This document shows positions 56,582 to 64,000 of a stretch of 64,000 nt of DNA, one piece after another. The stretch lies in assembly GCA_019359235.1 (NCBI GenBank), contig JAHHHT010000026.1:1-64000 (forward strand), in the 5' to 3' direction. Positions within the stretch are counted from its first letter, which is position 1, and each line of letters begins with the position of its first letter. Made by a program: the position numbers and the translations under genes. This DNA is from Oscillatoria princeps RMCB-10 (GTDB lineage Bacteria > Cyanobacteriota > Cyanobacteriia > Cyanobacteriales > Oscillatoriaceae). The notes beneath the pieces were generated by a model that was not told the origin of the DNA, did not search any database, and saw nothing but the letters and a program-made list of their open reading frames with translations.

Positions 56582-58009
56582 TCAGAAGTTAAAGTAGATA
56601 AACGGGGGTACGGTACTCGGCCCCAGCATGAGGATAGTATACAGGAGCGCGGAAACAAATGTCACTCTCCATAACAAATTCTTAACTGAGAAGAGGCGAC
56701 AGAACAGTTTACTAAATGTGTCCCCATAAAAGTTCACAGCCATGAGAGTGGCCAGCACCGCGTACAGTTGCCAAAAATTGAATTGGACGGTCTGGACTTC
56801 GCTGCCGGCGACCATACCGCCGATGAACGTTGCGGCGCTATCCCAAGTTTTAGTATTGAAAAAAATCCAGCTAAAGGTGACAAAGGTAAAGGTGAGCAAC
56901 CAGCTAGATGATTTGAGGGCAGCTCCTACAAAAAAGCCCGGTTTCAGCCGAATGGATTTGGTTACATCTTGAAAAAGATGGTTGGCCACTAATCCTAAGC
57001 CGTGCAGCCCGCCCCACACAAGAAAATTAACACCGGCACCGTGCCAGAAGCCACCTATCAGCATGGTCAAAAGTAAATTTATATACTTTCTCAATTTTCC
57101 CGCTCTGTTCCCCCCCAAAGGGATGTACAGATAATCTCTCAACCATTCCGAGAGACTGATATGCCATCGCTTCCAAAACTCTTGCAAACTTAGCGCCTGA
57201 TAAGGCATATTAAAATTTTGGATAGGTTTGAACCCGAGCAAACCTGAAATTCCATTAGCCAAATCTGAATAGCCGCTAAAATCTGCATAAATCAAGCAGG
57301 AATAGGAGAGTGACGCCAGCAGCAGATCGGTGCGGCTGTATTGCTGGGGCAAACTGAAGGGTAATTGAGTGAAGTCAAAGAGAAAACTGGACAAGGTGTA
57401 TTTTTTGAACAGTCCCGACAGGATCAGGGTGATGACCTCTCCTGTATGATAGTCATATTTAGTAGGGCTATTCAGCTGAGTGTAGAAGTCTTTGGCCCTG
57501 GCTATTGGGCCAGAAGCAATTTGGGGGAAATAGGTTATGTAGACGGCATAATCCAAAAAACTCGGGCAGGAAATTTTATTGTTATAGAGGTCTGCTAAGT
57601 GGGAGATCATTCTGAAGGTATAGAATGAAACGCCCGCCGGCGCAAGAATTTGCAGGACTTGGAAGCTGGCTTGTATATTGAGCGAGTTCAGCAGGGAGAA
57701 GAGAGAATCTACAAAAAAGTTGTAATATTTGAACAGGCCCAAGTAAAGAATGTTAAACGCCACACCGGCAAATAATATCCTTTTTCTGTTCTTCCCTTGG
57801 CTCAAACCTGATATGGCCCGCAGCGCCACATAATTGAGGGCAGTGTCCGCCAGCAGCAATCCCAGAAAAGTCGGGCTCCAAAAGGAATAGAAAACTAGGC
57901 TCGCTGCCAGCAAAAACCCCTTGTAGAGCGTCACCTTTTGTTTCAAAAACATGGCGGCGCTGAAAACAATCAGGAAAAACACCAAAAATTGATAAGTTGG
58001 AAAGAGCAT
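56582..58009 (-). CDS. MBOAT-family O-acyltransferase (second copy)
   Basis: 475 residues from ATG 58009 (a TTG two codons earlier is also open). About ten membrane helices. MBOAT hallmarks: YFPQIASGPIARAKDFYTQL, YADFSGYSDLANGISGLLGF, EFWKRWHISLSEWLRDYLYIPLGG and FWHGAGVNFLVWGGLHGLGL with the conserved His. It is unlike the 8736 copy in detail and lacks that copy's repeat insert. It is co-transcribed with the SGNH hydrolase downstream, a usual pairing for exopolysaccharide acetylation. Confidence 0.93.
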   Translation of the reverse strand: MLFPTYQFLVFFLIVFSAAMFLKQKVTLYKGFLLAASLVFYSFWSPTFLGLLLADTALNYVALRAISGLSQGKNRKRILFAGVAFNILYLGLFKYYNFFVDSLFSLLNSLNIQASFQVLQILAPAGVSFYTFRMISHLADLYNNKISCPSFLDYAVYITYFPQIASGPIARAKDFYTQLNSPTKYDYHTGEVITLILSGLFKKYTLSSFLFDFTQLPFSLPQQYSRTDLLLASLSYSCLIYADFSGYSDLANGISGLLGFKPIQNFNMPYQALSLQEFWKRWHISLSEWLRDYLYIPLGGNRAGKLRKYINLLLTMLIGGFWHGAGVNFLVWGGLHGLGLVANHLFQDVTKSIRLKPGFFVGAALKSSSWLLTFTFVTFSWIFFNTKTWDSAATFIGGMVAGSEVQTVQFNFWQLYAVLATLMAVNFYGDTFSKLFCRLFSVKNLLWRVTFVSALLYTILMLGPSTVPPFIYFNF

Positions 58010-58267
58010 GGACAAGCTACACTGATAATTTTACCCAACGCCACAGCAATTATAAACCCTTTGTGAAATCCTTTACCTTTTCTTCCCTTGGCGCTCCTTC
58101 ACGGGGGCGGGAAACAAAATTCACACGGCACGCCTGTCAGCGCCCCGCTCAGGAGAAGCATCGGGGGAGCCGCCTTGGAATGTGGGTATTATCAGATATT
58201 TTGCTGCAAAATGTCAATATCATCCGATCTGAGAGCTGTCCGCCCCACAACCAGGGGATCGCCAACA

Positions 58268-59320
58268 ATGGAAAACATCGCAGACTTTACCCTGTCCTGT
58301 CCCATCCCAATTCAGCAGTATCCCAACGTCCTGCTGGCGCACGGAGGCGGCGGGAAGTTGATGAACCAGCTGATTGAAAAAATGTTTCTGCCGGCATTTG
58401 GCAAGCCGGGCGCTGTCCCGCACGACTCGGTGGCGCTGACTCTGCCGGCAGGCAAAATTGCCTTCACCACCGATTCCTACGTGATCCGCCCCCTGTTCTT
58501 CCCCGGCGGCGACATCGGCTCCCTGGCCGTCCACGGTACAGTAAACGACCTGGCCATGAGCGGGGCTCGCCCCCTTTACCTGAGCGCCGGCTTCATCCTG
58601 GAAGAGGGGCTGCCAATGGAAACCCTCTGGCGCGTCGTGCAGTCCATGCAGCGAGCAGCGGAGAGCGCCGGTGTGCGAATTGTTACCGGCGACACCAAAG
58701 TGGTGGACAAAGGCAAGGGCGACGGCATTTTCATCAGCACTGCCGGTGTGGGTATAATCGAGCACTCCCAGACCATCGCGCCCCAAAGCGTGCGTCCAGG
58801 GGACGTGCTGCTGCTCAGTGGGGACATTGGGCGTCACGGGATCGCGATTATGGCTGTGAGAGAGGGGTTGGAGTTCGAGACGGCGATCGAGAGCGATTCA
58901 GCGCCGGTGGCGAGTTTGGTGCTGGAGCTCCTCGATGCCGGTGTGGAAATCCACTGCATGCGGGATCTGACGCGCGGCGGTTTGGCGAGCGCCCTCAACG
59001 AGATTGCCACTGGTGCCGGTGTCAGCATCCAGATTGAGGAAAGTGCGATCCCCGTGCGGGAAGACGTGCGGGGCGCGTGCGAGATTCTGGGGTTCGATCC
59101 CCTGTATGTGGCGAATGAAGGCCGGTTTGTGGCCTTTGTGCCGCCGGCTTTTGCCCAGAGGGCGCTGGAGATCATGCGATCGCACCCCGCCGGCACCGAC
59201 GCCAGCACGATCGGCAGCGTCACCGGCACCGGCAGCGGGATCGTGAATTTGCGGAGCTTTATTGGTGCCGGTCGCATCGTTGACATGCTGAGCGGCGAAC
59301 AGCTTCCGCGCATTTGCTGA
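58268..59320 (+). CDS. hypE: Hydrogenase maturation factor HypE
   Basis: Dehydrates a C-terminal thiocarboxamide to thiocyanate, the cyanide donor for the Fe site of [NiFe] hydrogenase. The frame is open from 58088, but ATG 58268 gives the usual 350-residue protein. [45 protein letters not shown] and [13 protein letters not shown] are the PurM-like ATP-binding blocks. The protein ends PRIC, the required C-terminal Cys. Complete and apparently active. It is followed by the CP12-like gene. Confidence 0.96.
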   Translation: MENIADFTLSCPIPIQQYPNVLLAHGGGGKLMNQLIEKMFLPAFGKPGAVPHDSVALTLPAGKIAFTTDSYVIRPLFFPGGDIGSLAVHGTVNDLAMSGARPLYLSAGFILEEGLPMETLWRVVQSMQRAAESAGVRIVTGDTKVVDKGKGDGIFISTAGVGIIEHSQTIAPQSVRPGDVLLLSGDIGRHGIAIMAVREGLEFETAIESDSAPVASLVLELLDAGVEIHCMRDLTRGGLASALNEIATGAGVSIQIEESAIPVREDVRGACEILGFDPLYVANEGRFVAFVPPAFAQRALEIMRSHPAGTDASTIGSVTGTGSGIVNLRSFIGAGRIVDMLSGEQLPRIC

Positions 59321-59506
59321 AAAGCTCCCCCACCAGAGCCCGGGGAATGTGTAGCTTTGTGTAGAAATTCAAAATTCTGTTTGATTCGGCTATCCGAACC
59401 AGTCAAGCGAGGGAGAAAAAGTATAGATTGAAAAAGTATCAAAGCGGAGCGCGGCTGGGAAATATGGTCAGACTCTCCCAGCGGCACAGCTCTTGGAGGA
59501 AATAAT

Positions 59507-59809
59507 ATGGTCAAAGTTAGGCAAGGCTCTCGCCAGAGATTCGATATCAGTCTCCCGAAAAAGTCCCAGCCATCAAGCCGGGGAGTGATCCCGACTCTGG
59601 AGGAGCGAATCGAAGAAGCTCGCGAGCACGCACGCTTGGTCACTGAAACCAGAGGCGTGGTGTCTCCGGAAGCAGCAGCTGCTTGGGATGTGGTAGAAGA
59701 GTTGCTTGCTGAAGCCGCTCACCAGCGAGCCAACCAGCCCAAAACCAATTTCGATCTCTACTGCGAGGAGCGTCCGGACGCCCTGGAGGCTCGGATTTAC
59801 GACGTTTAG
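59507..59809 (+). CDS. CP12-like protein lacking most regulatory cysteines
   Basis: 100 residues with AGGAGG upstream of the ATG. The C-terminal 65 residues are CP12: SPEAAAAWDVVEELLAEAAH, matching the AWDxVEEL core, then NFDLYCEERPDALEARIYDV. Canonical CP12 has two cysteine pairs that form thioredoxin-controlled disulfides and lock GAPDH and phosphoribulokinase in an inactive complex. Here the N-terminal pair is gone (Thr/Val region and Ala) and the last Cys is Ala, leaving one Cys. A 28-residue basic extension precedes the domain. It could bind GAPDH independently of light, or have another role. Confidence 0.85.
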   Translation: MVKVRQGSRQRFDISLPKKSQPSSRGVIPTLEERIEEAREHARLVTETRGVVSPEAAAAWDVVEELLAEAAHQRANQPKTNFDLYCEERPDALEARIYDV

Positions 59810-60743
59810 GCAGATTAATATCGTTTGACCCAAAGCCGGCACGCATCACCCGCAACCGCACACTTATAGAACACCGGCTGTAGGGGAAGTGCCGGTGCGC
59901 CTCACAAGGGGGGAGCATCCCGAAGCAAGCAAAGACTGTCACCCTCACCCCCCTAACCCCCCTCTCCCATGAAGGGAGAGGGGGGCCCTCACCCCCCAAG
60001 GCACCCCTCTCCCCTTGTGGGAGAGGGGTTGGGGGTGAGGGGGATTACAAAAATGGGATGCGCCTCACAAGGGAGAAGGGAGAAGAGAAACAGAACACTC
60101 TCTTCTCCCTTTTCCCGTTTCATATCAAATCCGGCTCACTGTCGCAGACGCCCTAAGGCCCCAACCCGCTTCCCTTGCAGGAGAGGGGGCGCTGGCCGCC
60201 CTAGAGGAGTTGGGGGCTTTCGGGAGAGGGGGCTAACTCTTCTTCTCCCCCTCCCCGTGGACGGGGCAGGGGGTTGGGGTGCCGGGTTCTTCATTTTCCC
60301 CGCCCATTTTTGGTACCGGCGTCTGACGGGCAAAATGTTAAAATATTATTAGGAAAAAAGTTTTTAAGAAAATAGGACGTTGGCATCTTAAAATACAGAC
60401 TGTAGTGACATTTTCTGCAGTCCGCCGCCCTTGCTTAAGCAACCTCTGCGTTGTTTTAAGTTCTGTAACGCTTTGGCATCCAGGATTGACAAACCGGAAG
60501 GTTTCTGTATTAGTCTGATATAGGCAATTATCTCAGCACGCCTGCAAGCCGGTGCGGGCCAGACTCAGCCCTTTAACGAAAATATGGCGGTGTCCGCTCA
60601 GTTCGTTACTGGTGGTTTGAGGTGAGGGGCGATTAACACGCAAGGCAGCCATCTGCCAGGTGTTTTTTGTCTGACTGTCTCGGGCGACGGTTTGACAACA
60701 AGGGGGTTGTTTTAACAGCCGGGGAATGCAGCCGGGACGAGAA
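59810..60743. other. Long repeat-rich leader region upstream of the hox promoter
   Basis: At 59940-60050 there are two C/G-run hairpins (CCCCTCTCCC...GGGAGAGGGG), and near 60165-60270 a third GC-rich palindromic stretch. A possible weaker promoter, TTGACA at 60486 with TATTAG 16 bp later, precedes a long leader. No coding frame or known RNA was recognised. Confidence 0.5.
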
Positions 60744-60772
60744 TTTACATTTTGTCGAAAATACGTTATATT
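60744..60772 (+). promoter_or_regulatory. Candidate sigma-70 promoter of the hox operon
   Basis: TTTACA (60744-60749), 17-bp spacer, TATATT (60767-60772). Transcription would begin near 60780, giving a leader of about 270 nt before hoxE. No experimentally known regulator site was recognised by eye. Confidence 0.5.
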
Positions 60773-61049
60773 AATCAACGGGTAGAGAGGGAAGAGCCAG
60801 ATAAGGCAGCGCCATTTAACCTAGAACAAGCCAGAAGATAGCGAGGAACGACCGCTCAGCCAAATGGGGCTAGTTTCAGAGAAGGTTCAAGCCCTTGAAA
60901 AAAGTTAGGCGGGGGAAATTTTAGGGGGGAAATATCGAATTCAACCCACCCCAATTGACTGGGCGACCGGTTCAAAGAAAGCCCCGGCGACGGGCGGCGC
61001 GAGAGGTAAGGCGCACAGCTGTTTTGCTAGAACAGGAAGGATGAGAGAC

Positions 61050-61610
61050 ATGGAAACTTCCACTGCTAAGCCGGCAGTCGAACAAAAACAGAAAGGAACA
61101 AAAGAAGCCGCGAAAGGACATCAGAGCGGCGACAAACGCTTCAGAGTGCTGGACATGACAATGAAGCGCAACCAGTACCGCCCAGATGCGCTGATTGAAG
61201 TGCTGCACAAGGCGCAGGAAGCCTTTGGCTTCTTGGAAGAAGACGTACTGATTTATATCGCGCGAGGTCTGAAACTGCCGCTGTCGCGGGTGTATGGCGT
61301 CGCCACGTTTTACCACCTCTTCTCCCTAAAACCGGGTGGGGCTCACACCTGCGTGGTGTGCCTGGGCACCGCGTGCTACGTCAAAGGCAGCGGCGAAGTG
61401 CTCTCGGCGCTGGAGAAGCACACCGGCATCCAGCAAGGCGAGACAACGCCAGACGGACAGCTGTCAGTGATGACGGCGCGGTGTATTGGCGCGTGCGGCA
61501 TCGCGCCGGCAGTCGTGTTCGACGGCACGGTAGCGGCCAAAGTGACGCCAGAACAAGCCATTGAAAAAGTCCAAGCATGGCTCAACAGCCCTCAGGAAGC
61601 AACCTTGTAG
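61050..61610 (+). CDS. hoxE: Bidirectional [NiFe] hydrogenase diaphorase subunit HoxE
   Basis: Thioredoxin-like [2Fe-2S] subunit of the NAD(P)-coupled hydrogenase, relating to NuoE. 186 residues from ATG 61050 (GGAAGG about 9 bp upstream); an ATG three codons earlier is also open. The N-terminal 35 residues are Lys/Gln/Glu-rich. The cluster cysteines are in CVVCLGTACYVKG and ARCIGACGIAPA, and the helical AQEAFGFLEEDVLIYIARGL segment is typical. It begins the operon hoxE-hoxF-hoxU, with hoxF 85 bp downstream. Confidence 0.96.
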   Translation: METSTAKPAVEQKQKGTKEAAKGHQSGDKRFRVLDMTMKRNQYRPDALIEVLHKAQEAFGFLEEDVLIYIARGLKLPLSRVYGVATFYHLFSLKPGGAHTCVVCLGTACYVKGSGEVLSALEKHTGIQQGETTPDGQLSVMTARCIGACGIAPAVVFDGTVAAKVTPEQAIEKVQAWLNSPQEATL

Positions 61611-61695
61611 GCGCGGGCTCACCCAAGGTATTTCCGGCGAGCGCGAACAGTACCAATAAACCCGCCCCCGCTACGGAGACAGAGGAAAAAACACT

Positions 61696-63333
61696 ATGGA
61701 TTTAACAGAATTGCGGCAAATTGGCCAAAAAGAGCGCCAAGCCCACAAGCCAATCCGCGTCCACTGCTGCACGTCCACCGGCTGCCAAGCCGCCAACTCC
61801 CTCGGCATCAAGAAAAATCTCGAAGCAGCCGTAAAAACTGCCGGTTTGGGCGAGCGCGTGCAAGTTGTCGGCGTCGGCTGCATGGGCTTCTGCGGTCGCG
61901 GACCCCTGGTGCAAGTCGAGCCGCAAGAAACACTCTACGAGGAAGTCACGGTTGACCAAGCCGCCTCTATTATAGAAGCGCTCAACGGCGGCACCGCCAC
62001 CGCCATCGAAGGCGATCCCAAACACCCATTTTTTGCCCGTCAAATGCGGATTGTCCGCGAAACCAGCGGCAAAATAGACCCTGAACGCATAGAAGAGTAC
62101 ATCGCCCAGGGCGGCTACGAGTCACTCTACAAAATCATCCACGACATGACCCCAGCTGAGGTGGTCGAAGAAATCACCAAGAGCGGATTGCGGGGGCGCG
62201 GCGGCGGCGGCTACCCCACCGGCTTGAAGTGGGCGACCGTGGCCAAAATGCCGGCAGGGCAGAAATACGTGATCTGCAACGCCGACGAAGGCGATCCCGG
62301 TGCCTTCATGGATCGCTCCGTACTCGAAAGCGATCCCCATCGCGTCCTGGAAGGCATGGCAATCGCCGCTTACGCAGTGGGAGCCTCAGAAGGCTTCATC
62401 TACGTCCGCGCCGAATACCCCCTGGCCATCGACCGGCTGCAAATCGCCATCAAGCAAGCCAAAAGATACGGCATCCTCGGCAGTCAAATCTTCGACTCCT
62501 CCTTTGACTTCAAAATAGACATCCGCATCGGTGCCGGTGCCTTCGTCTGCGGCGAAGAAACCGCCCTCATCGAGTCCATTGAGGGCAAGCGCGGCATGCC
62601 CAACCCCCGCCCCCCTTACCCAGCAGTGTCAGGCTTGTGGGACAGGCCCACCTTAATCAATAACGTCGAAACCTTCGCCAACATCGCCGCCATCATTCGC
62701 GAGGGTGCCGAGTGGTACGCCAGCATCGGCACCGAAAAGAGCAAGGGCACCAAAGTGTTCGCCCTCACCGGCAAAATCCGCAACAACGGACTGATCGAAG
62801 TGCCGATGGGCATCACCCTGCGCGAGATTGTCGAAGAAATGGGCGGCGGCGTCCCCGACGGCGAAGTCAAAGCCGTGCAAACCGGCGGACCATCTGGCGG
62901 CTGCATCCCCGCTTCCCTGCTGGACACGCCGGTGGACTACGAATCCCTGATTAAACTCGGCTCTATGATGGGGTCAGGGGGCATGGTGGTGATGGGTCAG
63001 GACACCAGCATGGTGGAAATCTCTCACTTCTATATGGAGTTCTGCCGGGGCGAAACTTGCGGGAAGTGCATCCCCTGTCGCGCCGGCACGGTGCAGATGT
63101 ACCAGGCGCTCACAAAAATCCTCAACGGACAGGCGACTGTGGGGGATTTGGACAAGTTGGAACTGCTGTGCGGGATGGTGAAGGCGACTAGCTTGTGCGG
63201 TTTGGGACAGACGGCACCGAATCCGGTGCTCAGCACTCTGCGCTATTTCCGGGATGAGTATTTGGCTCTGATTCACAGCAGTCACAACGGGAAGGGTGCT
63301 GCAGTTGAGGTGCCGGTGGCGGTGAGGAGTTAG
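61696..63333 (+). CDS. hoxF: Bidirectional hydrogenase diaphorase subunit HoxF
   Basis: NADH/FMN-binding subunit relating to NuoF. 545 residues. The N-terminal thioredoxin-like [2Fe-2S] domain has [11 protein letters not shown] and [14 protein letters not shown]. The FMN/NAD domain follows with [30 protein letters not shown] and [22 protein letters not shown]-terminal SLBB/4Fe-4S region has [13 protein letters not shown]...CGLGQ. All cluster and cofactor motifs are present. The enzyme exchanges electrons between NAD(P)H or ferredoxin and H2. Confidence 0.97.
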   Translation: MDLTELRQIGQKERQAHKPIRVHCCTSTGCQAANSLGIKKNLEAAVKTAGLGERVQVVGVGCMGFCGRGPLVQVEPQETLYEEVTVDQAASIIEALNGGTATAIEGDPKHPFFARQMRIVRETSGKIDPERIEEYIAQGGYESLYKIIHDMTPAEVVEEITKSGLRGRGGGGYPTGLKWATVAKMPAGQKYVICNADEGDPGAFMDRSVLESDPHRVLEGMAIAAYAVGASEGFIYVRAEYPLAIDRLQIAIKQAKRYGILGSQIFDSSFDFKIDIRIGAGAFVCGEETALIESIEGKRGMPNPRPPYPAVSGLWDRPTLINNVETFANIAAIIREGAEWYASIGTEKSKGTKVFALTGKIRNNGLIEVPMGITLREIVEEMGGGVPDGEVKAVQTGGPSGGCIPASLLDTPVDYESLIKLGSMMGSGGMVVMGQDTSMVEISHFYMEFCRGETCGKCIPCRAGTVQMYQALTKILNGQATVGDLDKLELLCGMVKATSLCGLGQTAPNPVLSTLRYFRDEYLALIHSSHNGKGAAVEVPVAVRS

Positions 63334-63344
63334 GTTGTGGATAT

Positions 63345-63381
63345 GAACCGCACGAACGCCAAGGACGCCAAGGGCGCACAG
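63345..63381. repeat. CGCCAAG repeat between hoxF and hoxU
   Basis: GAACCGCACGAACGCCAAGG followed by ACGCCAAGGGCGCACAG, a member of the family also at 7264, 29304, 40803 and 44620. It occupies most of the 68-bp hoxF-hoxU spacer. The hoxU ribosome binding site (GGAGAGG) follows it. Confidence 0.75.
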
Positions 63382-63401
63382 AAGAGGAAAGGAGAGGGAT
63401 T

Positions 63402-64000
63402 ATGTCTGTAAAGACGCTAACAATTGATGGTGTGGATGTCGCGATTGAGGAAGGGGCGACGTTGCTGAAGGCGGCGCAAGAGAATGGGATTCGCATTCCG
63501 ACGCTGTGCCATTTGGAAGGGGTTACGGATGTGGGGGCTTGCCGGTTGTGCCTGGTGGAAGTGGAAGGCAGCAATAAGCTGATGACTGCTTGCACGACTC
63601 AGGTTGTGGAGGGGATGAAAATCCGCACGAATACCGAGCAGCTGAAGGAATACCGCAAGATGACTGTGGAGTTGCTTTTTGCGGAAGGCAATCACGTCTG
63701 CGCGGTGTGCGTGGCGAATGAGAATTGCGAATTGCAAGATTTGGCTGTTGAGGTGGGGATGGATCACTCCCGCTTCCCGTACCGCTTTCCAGAACGGGAT
63801 GTGGATATTTCTCACGAGCGTTTTGGGATTGACCACAACCGCTGCGTTCTGTGCACGCGGTGCGTGCGGGTTTGTGATGAAATTGAAGGGGCTCACGTCT
63901 GGGATATTTCCTATCGCGGCGCTGCAGCTAAGGTGACTTCGGGCCTGAACCAGCCTTGGGGTGCGGTGGACGCCTGTACGAGTTGCGGCAAGTGCGTGGA
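63402..64000 (+). CDS. hoxU: Bidirectional hydrogenase diaphorase subunit HoxU (partial)
   Basis: Iron-sulfur electron-transfer subunit relating to the N-terminus of NuoG; 199 codons are visible and the 3' end is outside the window. Plant-type [2Fe-2S] cluster [19 protein letters not shown] with CTTQV. A His/Cys-ligated [4Fe-4S] cluster is at [17 protein letters not shown]. Further ferredoxin-type cysteines are in [15 protein letters not shown] and CTSCGKCV at the end. hoxY and hoxH, the hydrogenase subunits, would be expected to follow. Confidence 0.96.
   Translation, partial: MSVKTLTIDGVDVAIEEGATLLKAAQENGIRIPTLCHLEGVTDVGACRLCLVEVEGSNKLMTACTTQVVEGMKIRTNTEQLKEYRKMTVELLFAEGNHVCAVCVANENCELQDLAVEVGMDHSRFPYRFPERDVDISHERFGIDHNRCVLCTRCVRVCDEIEGAHVWDISYRGAAAKVTSGLNQPWGAVDACTSCGKCV

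Noticed and set aside
60880-60900. tRNA-like GGTTCAAGCCC
   Set aside because: No acceptor stem or anticodon arm can be formed around it.

Overview
The window reads as chromosomal DNA of a cyanobacterium, most likely a filamentous mat-forming type. The evidence is a beta-carotene hydroxylase (crtR), a CP12-like gene, the hoxEFU start of a bidirectional NAD-linked hydrogenase operon, GAF/PAS/CBS histidine kinases, scattered HIP1 octamers (GCGATCGC), and very many dispersed palindromic repeats. The fermentation set pflA, pflB, adhE and pckA is uncommon in cyanobacteria and fits a mat or otherwise periodically anoxic habitat. The species cannot be named from the sequence alone.

Layout. 1-575 is a six-unit tandem array of a palindromic 98-99 bp repeat. 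0.7-8.7 kb holds glmU, an HD-GYP response regulator, an MnmC-type tRNA methyltransferase, a rhodanese, small proteins, a gene split by a stop codon, and a decayed toxin-antitoxin-like locus. 8.7-15.4 kb is an envelope-modification block: MBOAT O-acyltransferase, methyltransferase and a DUF1574/SGNH-like protein. 15.8-24.6 kb holds a GAF histidine kinase, crtR and a very large Ser/Thr kinase-ATPase-cyclase interrupted by an in-frame TAA. 25-31 kb is housekeeping: aroH, a short sppA, an EamA exporter, a HEAT-repeat protein and an LD-carboxypeptidase. 31.3-36.6 kb encodes a CBS-GAF-PAS hybrid histidine kinase followed by a REC-kinase. 36.7-40.8 kb has a metallo-hydrolase fold protein, a ParE/RelE-type TA pair, hemE and an NAD-dependent epimerase.

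40.9-64 kb is a loose region of dark and anaerobic metabolism: gap1-type GAPDH, ATP-type PEP carboxykinase, an FMN reductase, adhE, pflA, pflB, hypD, hypE, a CP12-like gene that has lost three of four regulatory cysteines, and hoxE-hoxF-hoxU running off the end. Interspersed are an orphan HepT-like protein with its catalytic motif erased, a PIN-type TA pair and a second MBOAT + SGNH module. Together these genes could carry glycolytic carbon to pyruvate, then to formate plus acetyl-CoA and ethanol, with the Hox hydrogenase disposing of electrons as H2.

A second theme is repeat ecology. At least six families of short palindromic or TIR-bounded elements sit between genes, often at 3' ends. Several have inserted in frame inside coding regions (MBOAT, two histidine kinases, and the large kinase twice). 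No tRNA, rRNA, CRISPR array or intact insertion sequence was seen.
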